From Linepithema humile (taxonomy: Eukaryota; Arthropoda; Insecta; Hymenoptera; Formicidae), in NCBI RefSeq assembly GCF_040581485.1, contig NC_090132.1:10179001-10243000 (forward strand): 64,000 bases of DNA, in the 5' to 3' direction. Shown piece by piece: positions 29,376 through 43,666 of this stretch. The first letter of the stretch is position 1. Each line of letters starts with the position of its first letter. The position numbers and the translations under genes are program-made. The notes beneath the pieces were generated by a model. It saw nothing but the letters and a program-made list of their open reading frames with translations. It ran no database searches and was not told the origin of the DNA.

Positions 29376-31293
29376 GATTGCTATCATTATTATTAAGTAA
29401 TGAAAGATAATCATATTACAATTGTTACTGCTAAAATCTCAACTAATTATTGTTATTCAAAAAGCATTATCTGCAACGACTATAGTTCACGCGAACAAAG
29501 ACTATTATTTGAAATTTTACTTTTATCGAAAAATATATTGTATCATTTTTCACAATTACGCGAGAAATATTCCTATTGTTTTTGTTTGTTGATATTCTTC
29601 CTTTTTTGATTATAAAACTAGACAATGAAGACTATGAATTATAAAAAAAAAAGAGAGTGAAACCGTAGTTAAAAAACATCAATAATTAAGGTAACCGAGA
29701 AATAGTTTGTTAAATCAATTTTCTCAATTTTTCAATACAGCTGCTTTAATTTTAGAAATGTGTAATACATTTAAACAACTTCAACATTTACTTTGATAAA
29801 CGAATAAGCAATTCATGTCGAAGATTTGAGCATCAATTCAAGAGTTTTTCAATTCTAGAAAAGTAAATCTCACTAAAACAATCTATACAGAAAATGTTAA
29901 TAAGAATTCACGGAGAGCAGCGATGCGAACGCGTCAGTACCTCACGGTAACTGCAAATTTTCTTCGCGATTTCACTTTCTCCAATGTGGCATAATTGCGC
30001 GTGTTACGAATCGTAATGCTCGATTCCGCGCGACATGGTCGCTCGTGTAATGCAATCGCGTGAACGTGTTTCAACAATGCAGAACTTGCGTACGCTTTAA
30101 GCACCTCTTACGCGCATACAACACATACGACATATTTATCGGCATTTCAATAAATCGACAGATTTATCTCACAATCAGCAACATGATACGCGCGCATTTC
30201 AATAATTAAAACTGTAATGTCTTTTTAATTTTAATATTTTATGTAATGATACTTTTTTTTACATTTTTTATAATATCACATATATAGAACCTTAACTTGC
30301 AATCATAATCACGTATGATGTAATTAAGCTGTAATTAGAATCTTACATTTATATTTTGTTGGATACACGCTGTGCACATGGTTATGTATTAAAACGTGAT
30401 GAAAGAGAATTCGAAACATTTCCGTTCGTGGGAAATTGGAAATTCTCTTATACGTATACGTAATTTTGTACGTAAATTTATTTAAAAAAAATGTTTTTAT
30501 GGTGAAAGGATACAAAATATAAAGAATTAAATATTCGTAGAAATTTACGTTGCACTTTACTCACTGTTTGAGCGTATTTAAAGTGATAGAATAATAAAAC
30601 GTCAAAAATTTTAATAACTGGCAGTAAAATTTTTTATCTCAAAATTTAGTGGAAATGTTAAAAGCTCGTTATAATTGCAATTATACGAGTATATTAAAAT
30701 TATAACAAACGATTTAGCATACTTATCATTAGCGCATGCAGCAACTTTTTAATTAATATCATTGAAGCAATGCTAATAAAAAGTAGAACAGCTGGAATGT
30801 ATTCCTATTGAAATAATAACTGTGAATAACTGAATAGAAACAAAGAATGAAGGAGCAACACACCGAGATAAATTGTTTACTTACTGTGAAGACTTTATTG
30901 TCTCCGTAAAATATAGAATAATTGCTTATTTTTTACACAATTTATATCACAGTCTTCAAACATGAATGGCAGTCAGAACAACGTCGAAATTCCATACATT
31001 TCTACATTAAGCAATTGAAAGCATAGGAAATTTTTTAAATTAGATAAGCATCAAATGAGAAATTATGCAGTGAAATTTTGTTTTCTATATTCAAATAGAT
31101 TTGGCTTTAATTTTAACTTTGTATTTGTCGTTTTGTTTTTAAAAGAATTAAATTAAAAAGTAAAAAAGTATCTGTTACTCAAATTATTTCATTGTGATAA
31201 AATTGATGTTAAATTATTAAAAATATTTATAGCTAACAATAAGAGACAGAAATATAATTCTCCTGGAGAATAATCTGAAAGAAGGAAAAAGTT

Positions 31294-31324
31294 TTAACCT
31301 AATCTAACCTAATCTAATCTAACC
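31294..31324. repeat. Degenerate telomere-like TAACC/TAATC tract
   Basis: Six alternating TAACC and TAATC pentamers, a degraded version of the insect telomere repeat. Confidence 0.6.
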
Positions 31325-32773
31325 GTGCATAATGCTATATAAAAACTTATTGGCATACGTAGCAAAATAAGGGATATATTCATATCAGATGAAAATAACA
31401 GAATTGAGAACAAAAAATGCAAATAATAACTAAGCCCATTGCGAGGTATTGTGCAATTATTTTGATTACACACACTATAGAAAACAAGCAGTTGTAGAGA
31501 AATAACATGTGCAGATTAAAATAATATTTAAGCACATTTATCTCTTATTTCAATCCATCTATATAAATTTTGAAATTGCACTTAAATAATAATCTCTTTA
31601 GTGACATTAAGCCAATTTTGAAACTTTGAAAGCTGTAAAATAATTTTGGATGTAAAAAAACCGAACATGCAAACTTGTTATTTTTAGTATGCAAATTATT
31701 CACATTTCTAATAAAATTTCTATTATTTGCATTTCGTCCGGAGTTCGATATAGTATCTTTTACAATAAATAAGAGCAAAAATAATATATTTATGCATAGT
31801 AGATAATTATCGGTGCGATCGCGGAATTTTAATTGCGTGGAGCTATCCATATAATTAAAGCCACGATATTTCGAGGCATTGCTACTATACCTTTCACACT
31901 TTTCATCCAATTTCTACTTGTATGCAATTAATTACAGCTGCTCAAATGAACGAGCAGCTACGTTGCTTAGAGATTGTGTAGAGTTTCAAGCGGATAACCC
32001 AATTTTAGGAAATTGATTGTGTAACCATTAGCAAGAGTTTTATTTCTTACCTTTTTTGGTATCTTTCTCGCTTGGGCAATCAAATTAATAAAAAAATGAT
32101 AAAATAAAAAAATTATAAAAAATATAATTTTGCATATACGTGGGTTATTTAAACAATTTTCGCAATAAATAACATAAATATAGATTTTGGAGAATAATTA
32201 ATTCAAGTTTCTGAAATCACTAAGACTGTAATCATCTCATTGTTAGATAAATTTTAATATCAAAACTAATGAATTGTGTATGAAAAAGCTTTCCGCAAAA
32301 TAAATATTATGTTTGCGATCAAAATAACGAGCGTTTCTATACAAGTGGGAATATCAATAAATTAAAGTCTGACTTACATTCTTTTTTCACTGATGAAAAA
32401 AATTCCTTTCTGGAAAGAGATTTCCGTCCGATAAAAAAATGAAGGAAACAGTTGCTGTGTGTGTGTGAATATTTTTCAGGCCTTGACGAATTCGAATTTT
32501 ATAATAGGATAACTTTGGAGCATCATTGGTCCAAGTGCATTGATGAAAAATTCTAAGAAAGATTATATTAAAAAATAAGAATAGTTTCAAAAGATATAAA
32601 CCGTTTATCTATTTTATTTTGAGAACTTTTTAAAGGACCCATGTATTTAAATAAATATTGGATTAGTATATTTTTCTACCTTGAATCATGCCTTAATTAA
32701 GGCTACTTCTAATTGTTATCCCAGCATCTTCAGTATCATTGCTCCACGTACCATCCTTCCCCTCCTTGCTTTA

Positions 32774-35700
32774 TTATTCATAATTAATAGAGACAGGCGG
32801 CATGCAATTCGATTTTTCTGTTTTCTTTGCTAACTGCTGGTTGATGTTCTTCATCTCTATTTTTTCTATTATAGTTCTTCCCGTGTTACGGCTATCTTTG
32901 TTCGTCCTCAAATCCTTATTGATGAAAAACATTTTTTTCCAAGCGCGAGTGAACTGGATATTCATACTTGTATATATTATCGGATTGTAGCAGATAGAGG
33001 ATTTTGCGAGAAGCGCTGGCATCATCGCTGCGACATACGATACTTGTACCTGCGGTATGAATTAATCGTTCTTTATGAGCTTTTATAATCCTTCAAAGCG
33101 CACCATATAAGTAGAAAATTAATTAAGTAGTTAAAAGGCTATTGGTGTGTCGGCTATTATATCCCGATATGGTTAGACAATTATAGGGAGGTCAGTCTTT
33201 CTTGACCTCGTCAATTAGACAAAAGAATTTCGTCACGTAAATGTATAATGTAATTCCATTTCTATTCCATTCCATTCTATTCTATTCTATTCTATTCTAT
33301 TCTATTCCATTATGATTTTATCATTTATTTATCTCACCAGTGTTTTAGATTTACATTTAGATTTGATCTTATCAATTGGAACATAATTTGACAATTTTTT
33401 TTAGAACGTTGACTTTGTCATGATTGGAAATACTCACGTTGAAAAAAACTAAGAGCGCAAGAATGGCGTAGGGCGACCAAGCAAATAGAAAAGCAAGGAT
33501 CATTAAATACACCATCTTTGTGATTTTTGCTTCCCGTTTAGTATTTCTACTTCCTAAAGCAAAAGGAATTATCAAAAACAACAAAAGTTAGTGAAAATTT
33601 TTTTAACTAAAATTTTTAAAATTAAAATTTAAGGAAATTTATTGTTTTACGTTAAAATTGGAAAAGTATGTACCAGAAACTCACCTATTCTTTGTCTTAT
33701 TTTCTTCAAAGTTGTTAGTATACCGCAGTAACTACTAATAATTATTGCGAGAGGAAAGAAGAATCCAAAAGTGAATAAAAATCCAATGTAAGTATCATTA
33801 TGTATCTCAGGATCGTGCAGGTCCCAGGATACGCTGCAGGATATATTACCTGCTTCTATGCCATAACTCCCCCAATTAACAAACGGTGGTAATGAGAGGG
33901 AGAGCGCATATATCCAAACGAATAACACCAATGCGTAGGCATGCCTAGATAAAAAATAACGAAATTCCAAAGATAAATATTTAACATAAGCACATAATTT
34001 ACAATAAATGTGAAAGAGAATTAATTTTATATATATAGGATACAGAGTTTTTCAATGTTTTAAATTCCCACTTTTAGTATACAAACAAAATAAATTACTT
34101 TCTTATTTAATATCTTTATATCTTTCTTATTTATTATATTATCGGATTGTAGCAAATAAAGGATGTTTTGCAAATTTTATAACAAAGTTTACTAATATTA
34201 ATTAGTCAATTTATTTATTAGTTAGTCAACATATTAATTTAGTCAATTTATCGTCAGCCGTCGTTTAAATACTATTTATGTAATTAGTAAATGTTAATAG
34301 TGCAAAATATAGGATAAAAAAGAAACTAATTTATTTCAACATATCTACAGAAATCAAGTATATATGCTCGCTTTTGATGTTATAATCCAAAATGGTCACA
34401 GTGTATGACGAAAGCCTTTCTAACTCGTTAACGCAATGGTTGAATCGTTAGTGGAATAAAGGATTTATTTTCAAAGTGTATTATAAATCCGTCTTATCCC
34501 CTTTGTACTAGCATTTTTTTATTCATAAAACAAGGCAATTTCTTCGATAACAAGCAGATCATTTTTAATCCATTGTTAATTGCAAAAATATATGTTGGAA
34601 AATAATTCTTGTCTTATTATAGAACAAACTTGTCGCGAAAAGGAAAGCGCGGATTAATACATGTAAACATGTAAATGCGGCAATCGTATGTCTCATATAG
34701 GGTGCGTTCCACTTAACGCCCGCAACGCTCCTAGGATCATTTTATCCTTGTTTTTCATCGAAAGTTAAACGAGGATAAAATGATTCTAGGAGCGTTGCGG
34801 GCGTTAAGTGGAACGCACCCATAGACGCGCGCTAGCGACTGATAGCTCTCTCTCGTAGGCGATTGTGGCTGACCGTTGTGAGCTCACCGGGATAAGGATC
34901 GTATGGATATAAAGATATACATATATAAAGATAAATAAGATAGGATTAATTTTACTTTTTAATTAATTTAGCAAGTCTGATCTGCGTTAGACACTTCGTT
35001 TTCTCTTTCTTTTGTCATAATAATTATTGTTTCTAAAGCGAAAGCTCAGGATCAGAAAACAGTTTTTTTTATACAGAGAGATGTCTCGTGTATGTGGTCG
35101 ACACCATAATCTTGCAATTTCTGCTTTATAAAATAAAACTATCTTTTTGTTTACTAAAACACTGCGATTAAACTTATTTTCTAATACATATTTTTTAATA
35201 TGAATATATTAAAAGGAAAGAACCTTGAGATGCACTTTAATATCGCATGACAATGCTGTATTTCACAAGAAACAGAATGACTCGTGATGTCTTTGATGAA
35301 TAAATAAAAAATTAAAAAAAGTTACGTGATAAATGATAAAAGAAATGGAAAAATTAACGTAATTAATAAAATAGTAATAAGAGAAGGGGATCAAGAGCCG
35401 ACGCTGGATGTAAATGCTTCTTAAATCTTCTTTATTTAAAAGAGTCGAGTAAACGTTTTTGTCGTCAATCCGATCATCTTCAGTACAAAATCTGGAATTC
35501 GAAGAATTGTGAGAGTCTTATAAAACAAAACGTTGGAAGTCGTCTTCTAATGTAGCTGTCATTTTATACGAGACAGAAATATGTGTGAAGACATGCGTAA
35601 TCTTTGACTAGTAGTCTGTTTAAAAGATTGTGAGCTACTGTGTACTCTCAGACTACTAGTCAAAGATTACACATGTCTTCACACATATTTCTGTCTTGTT

Positions 35701-38700
35701 TGAAATAACAGTTATATTATTGGGAATACACAGTAGCTCACAATCTTTTAAACAAACTACTAGTCAAAGATTACACATGTCTTCACACATACTATTTCTG
35801 TCTCGTATGAAATAACAGCTACATTAAAGGACGACTTCTAATGCTTTGTTTTATAAGACTCTCACAATTCTTCGAATTTCAGATTTTGTACTGAAGATGG
35901 TCGAATTGACGACAGAAACGTTTACTCAACTCTTTTAAATAAAGAAGATTTAAGAAGCACTTACATCCAATGTCGGCTCTTGATTCTCTTCTCTTATCAC
36001 TATTTTATTAATTATTGTGAGCCTTTAAACAATTCTTGTTAACGTAATTAATTTAATAAAACTTATCGCAAACTCATATAAAATTATGTTTCGAAGGTGT
36101 TCATGACTACTTCGCGGATATGATGAGCAATGTCGCTTCTCGGAAAACGTTGCGATGAAAGTGCGCGATGGAAAGTCAAGGAATGCATAAATTAATCACT
36201 ACGTCGTGCGTCACGTTTGTATCATAATTGTTATATTGTCATAACAAAACAAAAATTGTTTACCGAGAGTTATATTAGGAACAGGAAGACGTTGATCCAT
36301 GTTGTGAATGAAAATAAATTGTTGCTATCTTTTATATTACAATAATATGATCATTGATTGTTTACCTTATCGATATTGTCTTTGTCGGATATTTCACCAA
36401 TATGTACCTCTCAATTGCCATCATTGTTAAATTACCGATACTGGCGAATCCCATTGTAGACATAAACGCAGCGTACCTATAAAGTTACAGAATCAGCAAA
36501 AATTTCCCTAATTATATGTACATAGCACGAATAATTGAATAAAATATTTTTACGATAATTATTAGTGAATCAATCTTAGATTTATGATATCTTTTATTTT
36601 TTTATAATTAAAGAAAAAACTATACATTATTAAACTTTTTAGTCGTAAATTACTTGAGCAAAAAATGGTTAATATTTTAATTAAAATAACATGAGAGTTT
36701 CCTGATGAGATAAAAAAAGAAGGCTATCACAATAAAACTGACATATGAGTTTTTAACATTTAAATATTTTTATTTTAGACTGCTCAGTTGTTATTGTAAC
36801 AAAAAATACACACATGGTACTTTTTATCGATTGTGTCTAAAGTTATGCACACTGTTAGTTCAATTATTCTAACAAATTTTATTATTTTAAGGAATAAAAG
36901 CTTTTATAAACAATGTCAGTTTATTTATATAATAAATAATATATACCATAGGCACATTTTGTGACCCCAATACCATTCACCTGCGATCGCTGACACGAAT
37001 GCCATAGGATTTCCCAGGATAGCTACCAAAAAATCTCCAATCTGTTGCAGTAAACACATCAGAGATTATAAATACACTTAAAACTGTTTATATAAACCAA
37101 TTGACATCAAATTTTATTATACATTTTAGAATGGCTATTTTTTCAAACTTAAAGCTTGAGGACAAGAAATCGATTACATTGCCTCAGTTTTCGAAATTAC
37201 GCATAGTAATTTTGTTTACGCCAATTAACAAGTATCCATTGATAAGTCTCGAATGGAATGATGAATAGATAAATGGTGAATAGTATATCAATAGTGTTGT
37301 CTATATTTTTCAATAATTTGATTGAGTTTTCAACATAGTAATAGAAAAGCTTCTCTTTAAATTATATATATAGTTATAACTTGAAAATATGGATATGAAA
37401 ATCATATATTTATCAGTCGATCTGAATATATTAAGCACTCTATATATGTCTATACATGACTTGCATATTCGTATCGTTAGTGAAACTTCGTGGTTAGTGA
37501 TAATTTAAGTATCCTCGTCGCTAATCCTCTTCCTTTTTTTGTCCTACTCATCTCATTAAGGAAAAAGTTATCTCTGATTATGTAACGAAACACAATAGGA
37601 TGCCGCATAAATTACGGTCTAGATGCTGCATAAAATACAAACGATCCTATAGAAGAGTTTTTTATTCTTATTTTCTACCTAGAAGTGACTTGACATTTGA
37701 AAATATTTCTATTTAATATAAATTTCAGAAATACTGTGCGTCTTATACATCTTGATATACGTCTTGAGAGATTTGCATTTATATACATTTTTTAATTAAA
37801 TAAAAATTACTAAAATGTTTTATATATTTTATTAATTAATTACCTTCAAGTATAGAATTATTGTAAAAGCCGTTTTTAAAAATCTGCGATATATTCAAAT
37901 ACTTGAGAATTTGCAGGTCACTGCAGTTTAGTTTTAAAATTCGTTCGACAAATGATGATTTCCCACAATACTTCCGCTAAGTAAAAATCAATTTCAAGTT
38001 GACCAAAATAGTTGTAGATTAAAGATAGCTGCAGAAGTTGGAAACATTTTTATAGTATCTACGAAGTTTTATTGATTAAGTATGTGTTCAATATATACCA
38101 CTTTAAATGATTAGATTTCTCTTATAATTTGTCATATGACAAGTAGTTGCGGGTAAAATTAAATTACTTACATTAAATGAGAAATCGGCATCAATTTACA
38201 ATGCAAATTGTGTGACGGGGAAATTATTTGTTCCTGGTATTTAAACATTTCAAACCAAAATTAGCTAAAAAAAGCAATGCCATCGTAACGCTTTAAATAT
38301 TACTATTTCCGCAACATAAGGCCGAATGTTTTTGCAATATATTTGCTTTTCTCGATGTACGGCAATTAGATTAAAATTTAATTAATGAATAAATAGATGT
38401 GATCGCGAAGCTCTTCTAAATTGCAACCCTCTTTTTTAAAGATTATTCGTGAAAATGCACGAAGACCAATACAGGAGATGTACAATATCTCTCTCCATTA
38501 ATTACAGATTTATTAAAGATCTTGGTTATGAAACTTTCAAAATATTGGATACTCTTCGGAGTGCTTGCAGCTAACAAAGTTAATAAAGCTTTATATAGTC
38601 TTCATTTTAGTTTACGAACTTGATATTATGAAATTGTGTATATGTATATTAATATGTATGTATGTGTCAAGATAATGTACATACACTTGTTTGCTCTCTC

Positions 38701-39174
38701 CTAAGATAAATCGAATACAAATTCGTCCGAAATATCGCTAAAATATATCACCGTTATTCTCTCGAATCCTACACACACAAAAATTTGATTTTATTAGGTA
38801 TAATTTTTACAATCTTTGTTTGTAATTTACGTAAACATGAGAAACGAAATTTGCCATACATTAAAGCGGAAATTGTGTCACGAAGATCACAAGTTGTTAA
38901 AATTGCAAATTTAATTTGTCGCACATTAATTGTCAAAAATCAAATTAAGCAATATGGTAATACTCACTACCATATTGACGAGCACCACGTTGTTCGGTGT
39001 CCAAAGCACATCCATGTCCCTGAAGACCGCTAGGATGACCAGCAGGTTAAAAAAGAACCCGAAAAAACCGATGAAACCGAGTACAATTGCCGCGAAAATA
39101 TAAACACCAGGTGTTGTTTGTTGCTCGACGCTGAGAACGTCGTCCAAAAAATTGGCGCTCGCATTCAAGAACAT
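32774..39174 (-). CDS. Pteropsin-like ciliary-type opsin, complete, 6 exons, 354 aa
   Basis: Exons (minus): 39174-38968, 37041-36947, 36476-36366, 33944-33685, 33553-33438, 33049-32774. GT/AG sites and phases agree throughout. Opsins bind retinal and signal to G proteins in photoreceptor membranes. The chromophore lysine is Lys279 in ALLAKSS, followed by NPIIY at 285-289. ERY at 123-125 is the DRY-type motif. Cys99 and Cys174 are the expected disulfide pair. By counting from these cysteines, Glu168 falls at the 181-type counterion site and Tyr102 at the 113 site. N-linked sites are possible near the N-terminus (NAS). The ATMs and KYPTKTISIR loop resemble hymenopteran pteropsin, a non-visual brain opsin (established for honeybee), rather than the long-wavelength, blue or UV visual opsins. 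The assignment to pteropsin is from memory of the family, and a close ciliary opsin remains possible. Large introns hold foldback repeats. Confidence 0.88.
33254..33309. repeat. Pentanucleotide (ATTCT/ATTCC)n microsatellite
   Basis: About ten imperfect tandem copies of a TTCTA/TTCCA unit lie in the last intron of the opsin gene (between exons 5 and 6). This should be length-polymorphic. Confidence 0.9.
34700..34820. mobile_element. 121-bp near-perfect hairpin MITE
   Basis: The element is almost one palindrome. Its end GGGTGCGTTCCACTTAACGC is mirrored exactly at the other end, and the arms run about 50 bp to a short loop around 34755-34770. It is flanked by ATA on both sides (34697-34699 and 34821-34823), a possible short target duplication. 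It lies in opsin intron 3, carries no ORF, and would need a transposase in trans. A transcript through it would fold strongly. Confidence 0.8.
35361..36013. mobile_element. Foldback / long-TIR non-autonomous element, about 650 bp
   Basis: The ends are inverted copies (left begins ATTAATAAAATAGTAATAAG; right ends with the complement), and the arms match for about 200 bp or more with a few mismatches. The middle holds a motif around CTACTAGTCAAAGATTACAC, present twice in direct orientation (near 35650 and 35757) and once inverted (near 35600). Both ends are followed by TA, which could be a target duplication or chance in AT-rich DNA. It lies in opsin intron 3 and has no ORF. Confidence 0.75.
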
Positions 39175-39379
39175 ACTTTCTATCGTCGAAAAGATTTTTC
39201 GGTATTAACGGGCGGAGAGAATCGGGCAAAGCGAAGCTCGATCGATGATAACAGCGAATCAACATCCGTGAAAGATCCGCGACTCACTTGATCACGAGTG
39301 ATAAGTTCGGCGGAAAGACAAGTGGCAGCGAACGCGGCAAATCTGTCCCGTCTGCATGTTCCAAAGTCACGCCGCTACC

Positions 39380-39387
39380 CTTATAAA
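39380..39387 (-). promoter_or_regulatory. Candidate TATA box of the opsin gene
   Basis: On the minus strand TTTATAAG lies about 206 bp upstream of the opsin ATG, in a short GC-rich stretch just before the gene. A start about 30 bp downstream would leave a 5' UTR of roughly 175 nt. No experimental start is available. Confidence 0.4.
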
Positions 39388-41335
39388 GGTCGATTAGAGC
39401 CGCCTCTGCCGCACTCCCCCCGGTCATCCGGCAGACAACCAACCCCCACAGGGTGAAAAAGCAGCATGCGCGCGGGTCACTTGAATCGGTGTTTTTTCAT
39501 CCAAGTACGTGCACTCACCGGAGAATACACTCATTTTTTTTATTTATAATCATATAAGCATAACTCTTTTATGTGGATAATTTTTATACTCAAAGTCTTC
39601 ACGGTCGAAACCAATCGTAAAGCTATTTAATTAATTCGTTCTTTATTTCTTTCCATGTGGTTTCTGTCGATATCGATAAAACAAAACTACGGGATCGTAC
39701 TTACAAACGTTTGTCGGAGTTAATCGCGTTTAATTGACTCTGTCTTTTTAATTAACATTTATGGGGGATTTGTACCTTCCTTTGTATCGATGTTTTAGTT
39801 TTACCAACATTCGTTGGCTCGAGCAAAGCTCGCTGTAATTTAGCTGTTTGTCTTTCTGTACTCCCAGTTTTTGAACGATGTAAAAGCTTAATCAAAGTTC
39901 ACTACCAACACAATCGATCTTAGATACGTCGATCGGAAAAAATTTTGCGAGATTCCGAAATGCGTTTTGTCCGCAGAATAATTCTCCACTGCGCTCACAT
40001 ACAAAACTCGATACTGTCGTTATTATGCAGCGCTGACAATTGTACGTCTTCGCTGCAGATGAAATTCCATCTGGTTCTCTAAAGTTCGCTGAAGTTACGA
40101 GATATGGTATTATCTTGCAAAATAATGGTTCTTTTCTATAAAAATATAGCGTTCTTGGATTTTCCGTGTATTTGGATTGATTTCGCGACTTATCGAAGAA
40201 AGACGTTACTTCCTGTTTTTTATTGGCTCTCTATTCCTCGACCAAATGCACATTTGTCGACAGTTAAAACTTCCAAAAAATTATAGAAAAACTTATCTAT
40301 AGAAAATTAATATTAATATTGATTAATTTTCAATATAATAAATAATCGAAAAGTTGATGAAACGGTGCTTATATAAATCTAATTTTTTTATATTAAACAA
40401 TGCGATTTCCATTTATTTTTTCTTGCATATTTTTAATTAACATTTTTTGAAAATTAAAATCGAGCATAGATGTTGAATTAAAATTATTCTAAAGAATAAT
40501 CTATCTTTAAATGATTAAAATTGTGAATGACATGAAAATCTATCTGTGTATCATTCAAAGCGTTGTTCATGTATTGTATCTGAAATTAAAGCCTATTATA
40601 TTGGCACAAAGTGATCATTCTCGTCGTTATAGTGAAATTTGTAGTTCTTGGAAATATCACGATTAAATTGGTATCGCAAGTTCAATCCTTAAATTAGGGT
40701 AATACAGGATAAATCCAACAGATTTGTGATGATATATAACGGAAACTTCTGCAATGTGCTCATTACGATGGTATCGTTTATTAGAGGTTAATCCCTACAA
40801 AGTCACGTTTGATTGTTCTGCGAATTGAAAAGCTGATGGCAAATATCGAGCCGATGTATTTTCGATCAATACATGTAAAAAAAAATTCTATGAAACTGTT
40901 TTATATTTTTGCAAATATTTACATTTTTGTTTCATTAAAGAAATCAATAGTGAAAGTGATACGCCGTCGCGTAATTAAATCAAGTTTATTCTTATTGAAT
41001 TTCTGAAATTTGTATTTTAGAATCATAAGTATAAAAATATAGCATACAAGTGGCAGCAACAATTACTGCTAAAAAACTTTTCAAAAATTATAATGCGTAA
41101 AGTGCATCACTGGGTAAAATTAAGAAAAGAAAACAAAGCTTAAAATTGCATAATTCCTATTCTATATAAAAATAAAATTTTCGGATAAATATATCAATGT
41201 ACGTTTTATTAATAAAGGGCAATATTCTTTATTTACTTCACTCATTGTTAAAATTGTGAACTATTGCATATTTGTATATTTAAATTATCGCTTACAATAC
41301 AAAGAATTTCGACGGCAGTATATTTATATATCATT
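39388..41335. other. Spacer between opsin and proteasome gene
   Basis: A short GC-rich part before 39500 belongs to the opsin upstream region. The remainder is AT-rich with no exon recognised. Confidence 0.5.
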
Positions 41336-42459
<1,124 letters not shown>

Positions 42460-43666
42460 TTCTCAGAGTTATGCAAAGATCGGCAGTAGTAATAATTAAA
42501 ATACGAAAAATTGTTTATCGTCTACCACTACGTGAATAGGCGAAAATCAAACGACTCAGCGATAGTCAGCACGATTGTCAGGTTAGGTTTTACGACGACG
42601 CGCGTGCAATGTCGCCTAGCGGCAGAAATCGACATAATATATGTATGTGTATGTGTGCGTGTGTGATGTAGTATACAAGGTGTTCTCTCTGCGCCTTATA
42701 TTAAGGTTAGATTTATTTAATATAATGTAGCTAATTTAAATTCAAGTACACCTTAAATTAATTCTTTGCAAAAGTTAACTCAACCGCAAAAATCAATAGC
42801 AAGATACCGAAAAGATATAAGAGAAAGTTATTAATTCAAATAGAAATATATTTTGCATTTAAAAACAATTGCAGGTATATAATTTTTTCCTAATTAAAAT
42901 TAGTTTAAATTTTGCGTTTTATCTGTATCCATTTTTAATGTTAAATCTAATTTTAATCCTAAATCTAATTTAGATTGATTTTGTTTGAAGATATAGAACA
43001 AAATTCCCTTGTGCATTTTGGTAATTTCGTTTGAAATAGAGAATTGTCATATAATCCCGAGAGGAACTTCTCTATAATAATGTTTGGAAATTCAATCAAA
43101 TCAACAGATTGCATGCTTAATGCATACACAATAGTCATATCAGAACATACGAGTACATATATCATTCGTAGTACGTATTGGTTCTGTTCAATATCAGTCA
43201 CACTACCAACTTCTTATATAATTATAAATTAAGATTTTTTAATACATTATTCTTCTAGCACATATAATAAAATAATTTCATAATTTTTCAAATACAATCT
43301 TATATTTTTTATAAGAACAAGATTATTAAAAACTGCATTCTTAATTTTATTAAAAATTATTTTCTTTTCTCATTAATTTCAAAATTAAAAACTGCATCTT
43401 TAGTAATTTATTTTCCTATTTTTTCATTAATTATGATACTGTAATTTCTATTTTTGCAAAATATGTTAGTTGCAGAGTCAATACATTTATGAAATATATT
43501 AAGTTATTCTGTTATTGAATAATTTGATTACAATTATGGCAATAAAAATAAAATGTTTGTTGAAATTAATAAATCTAAAATTTTATTCGTAAAACATGAT
43601 TCAAGCTTGATTTTAGCTTGATATAAGAAAGAAATATAGAATATTTGATAAATACGGCATTGATGT
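42460..43666. other. Spacer between PSMA3 and the 197-aa gene
   Basis: The first 100-200 bases must hold the proteasome promoter; no TATA box is evident. A GT-rich run is at about 42640-42668. Nothing else is supported. Confidence 0.45.

Larger units (their letters stand above)
20610..32773. other. 12-kb gene-poor region between UGT and opsin
   Basis: The first few hundred bases are the UGT upstream region. The rest is AT-rich, with a GC-richer stretch near 22850-23290. Short AT-rich repeats occur at 29206-29375 and a telomere-like TAACCTAATC tract at about 31294-31324. One 109-codon minus open frame (27674-28003) is the only candidate coding segment, and it has no recognised motif. Confidence 0.45.

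Noticed and set aside
31545..31910. 121-codon minus frame (MDEKCERYSS...)
   Set aside because: No motif, composition equals AT-rich background, and no compatible splice partners near the opsin gene.
42965..43201. 78-codon minus frame between PSMA3 and the 197-aa gene
   Set aside because: No domain or signal. It lies in AT-rich spacer and is interpreted as chance.
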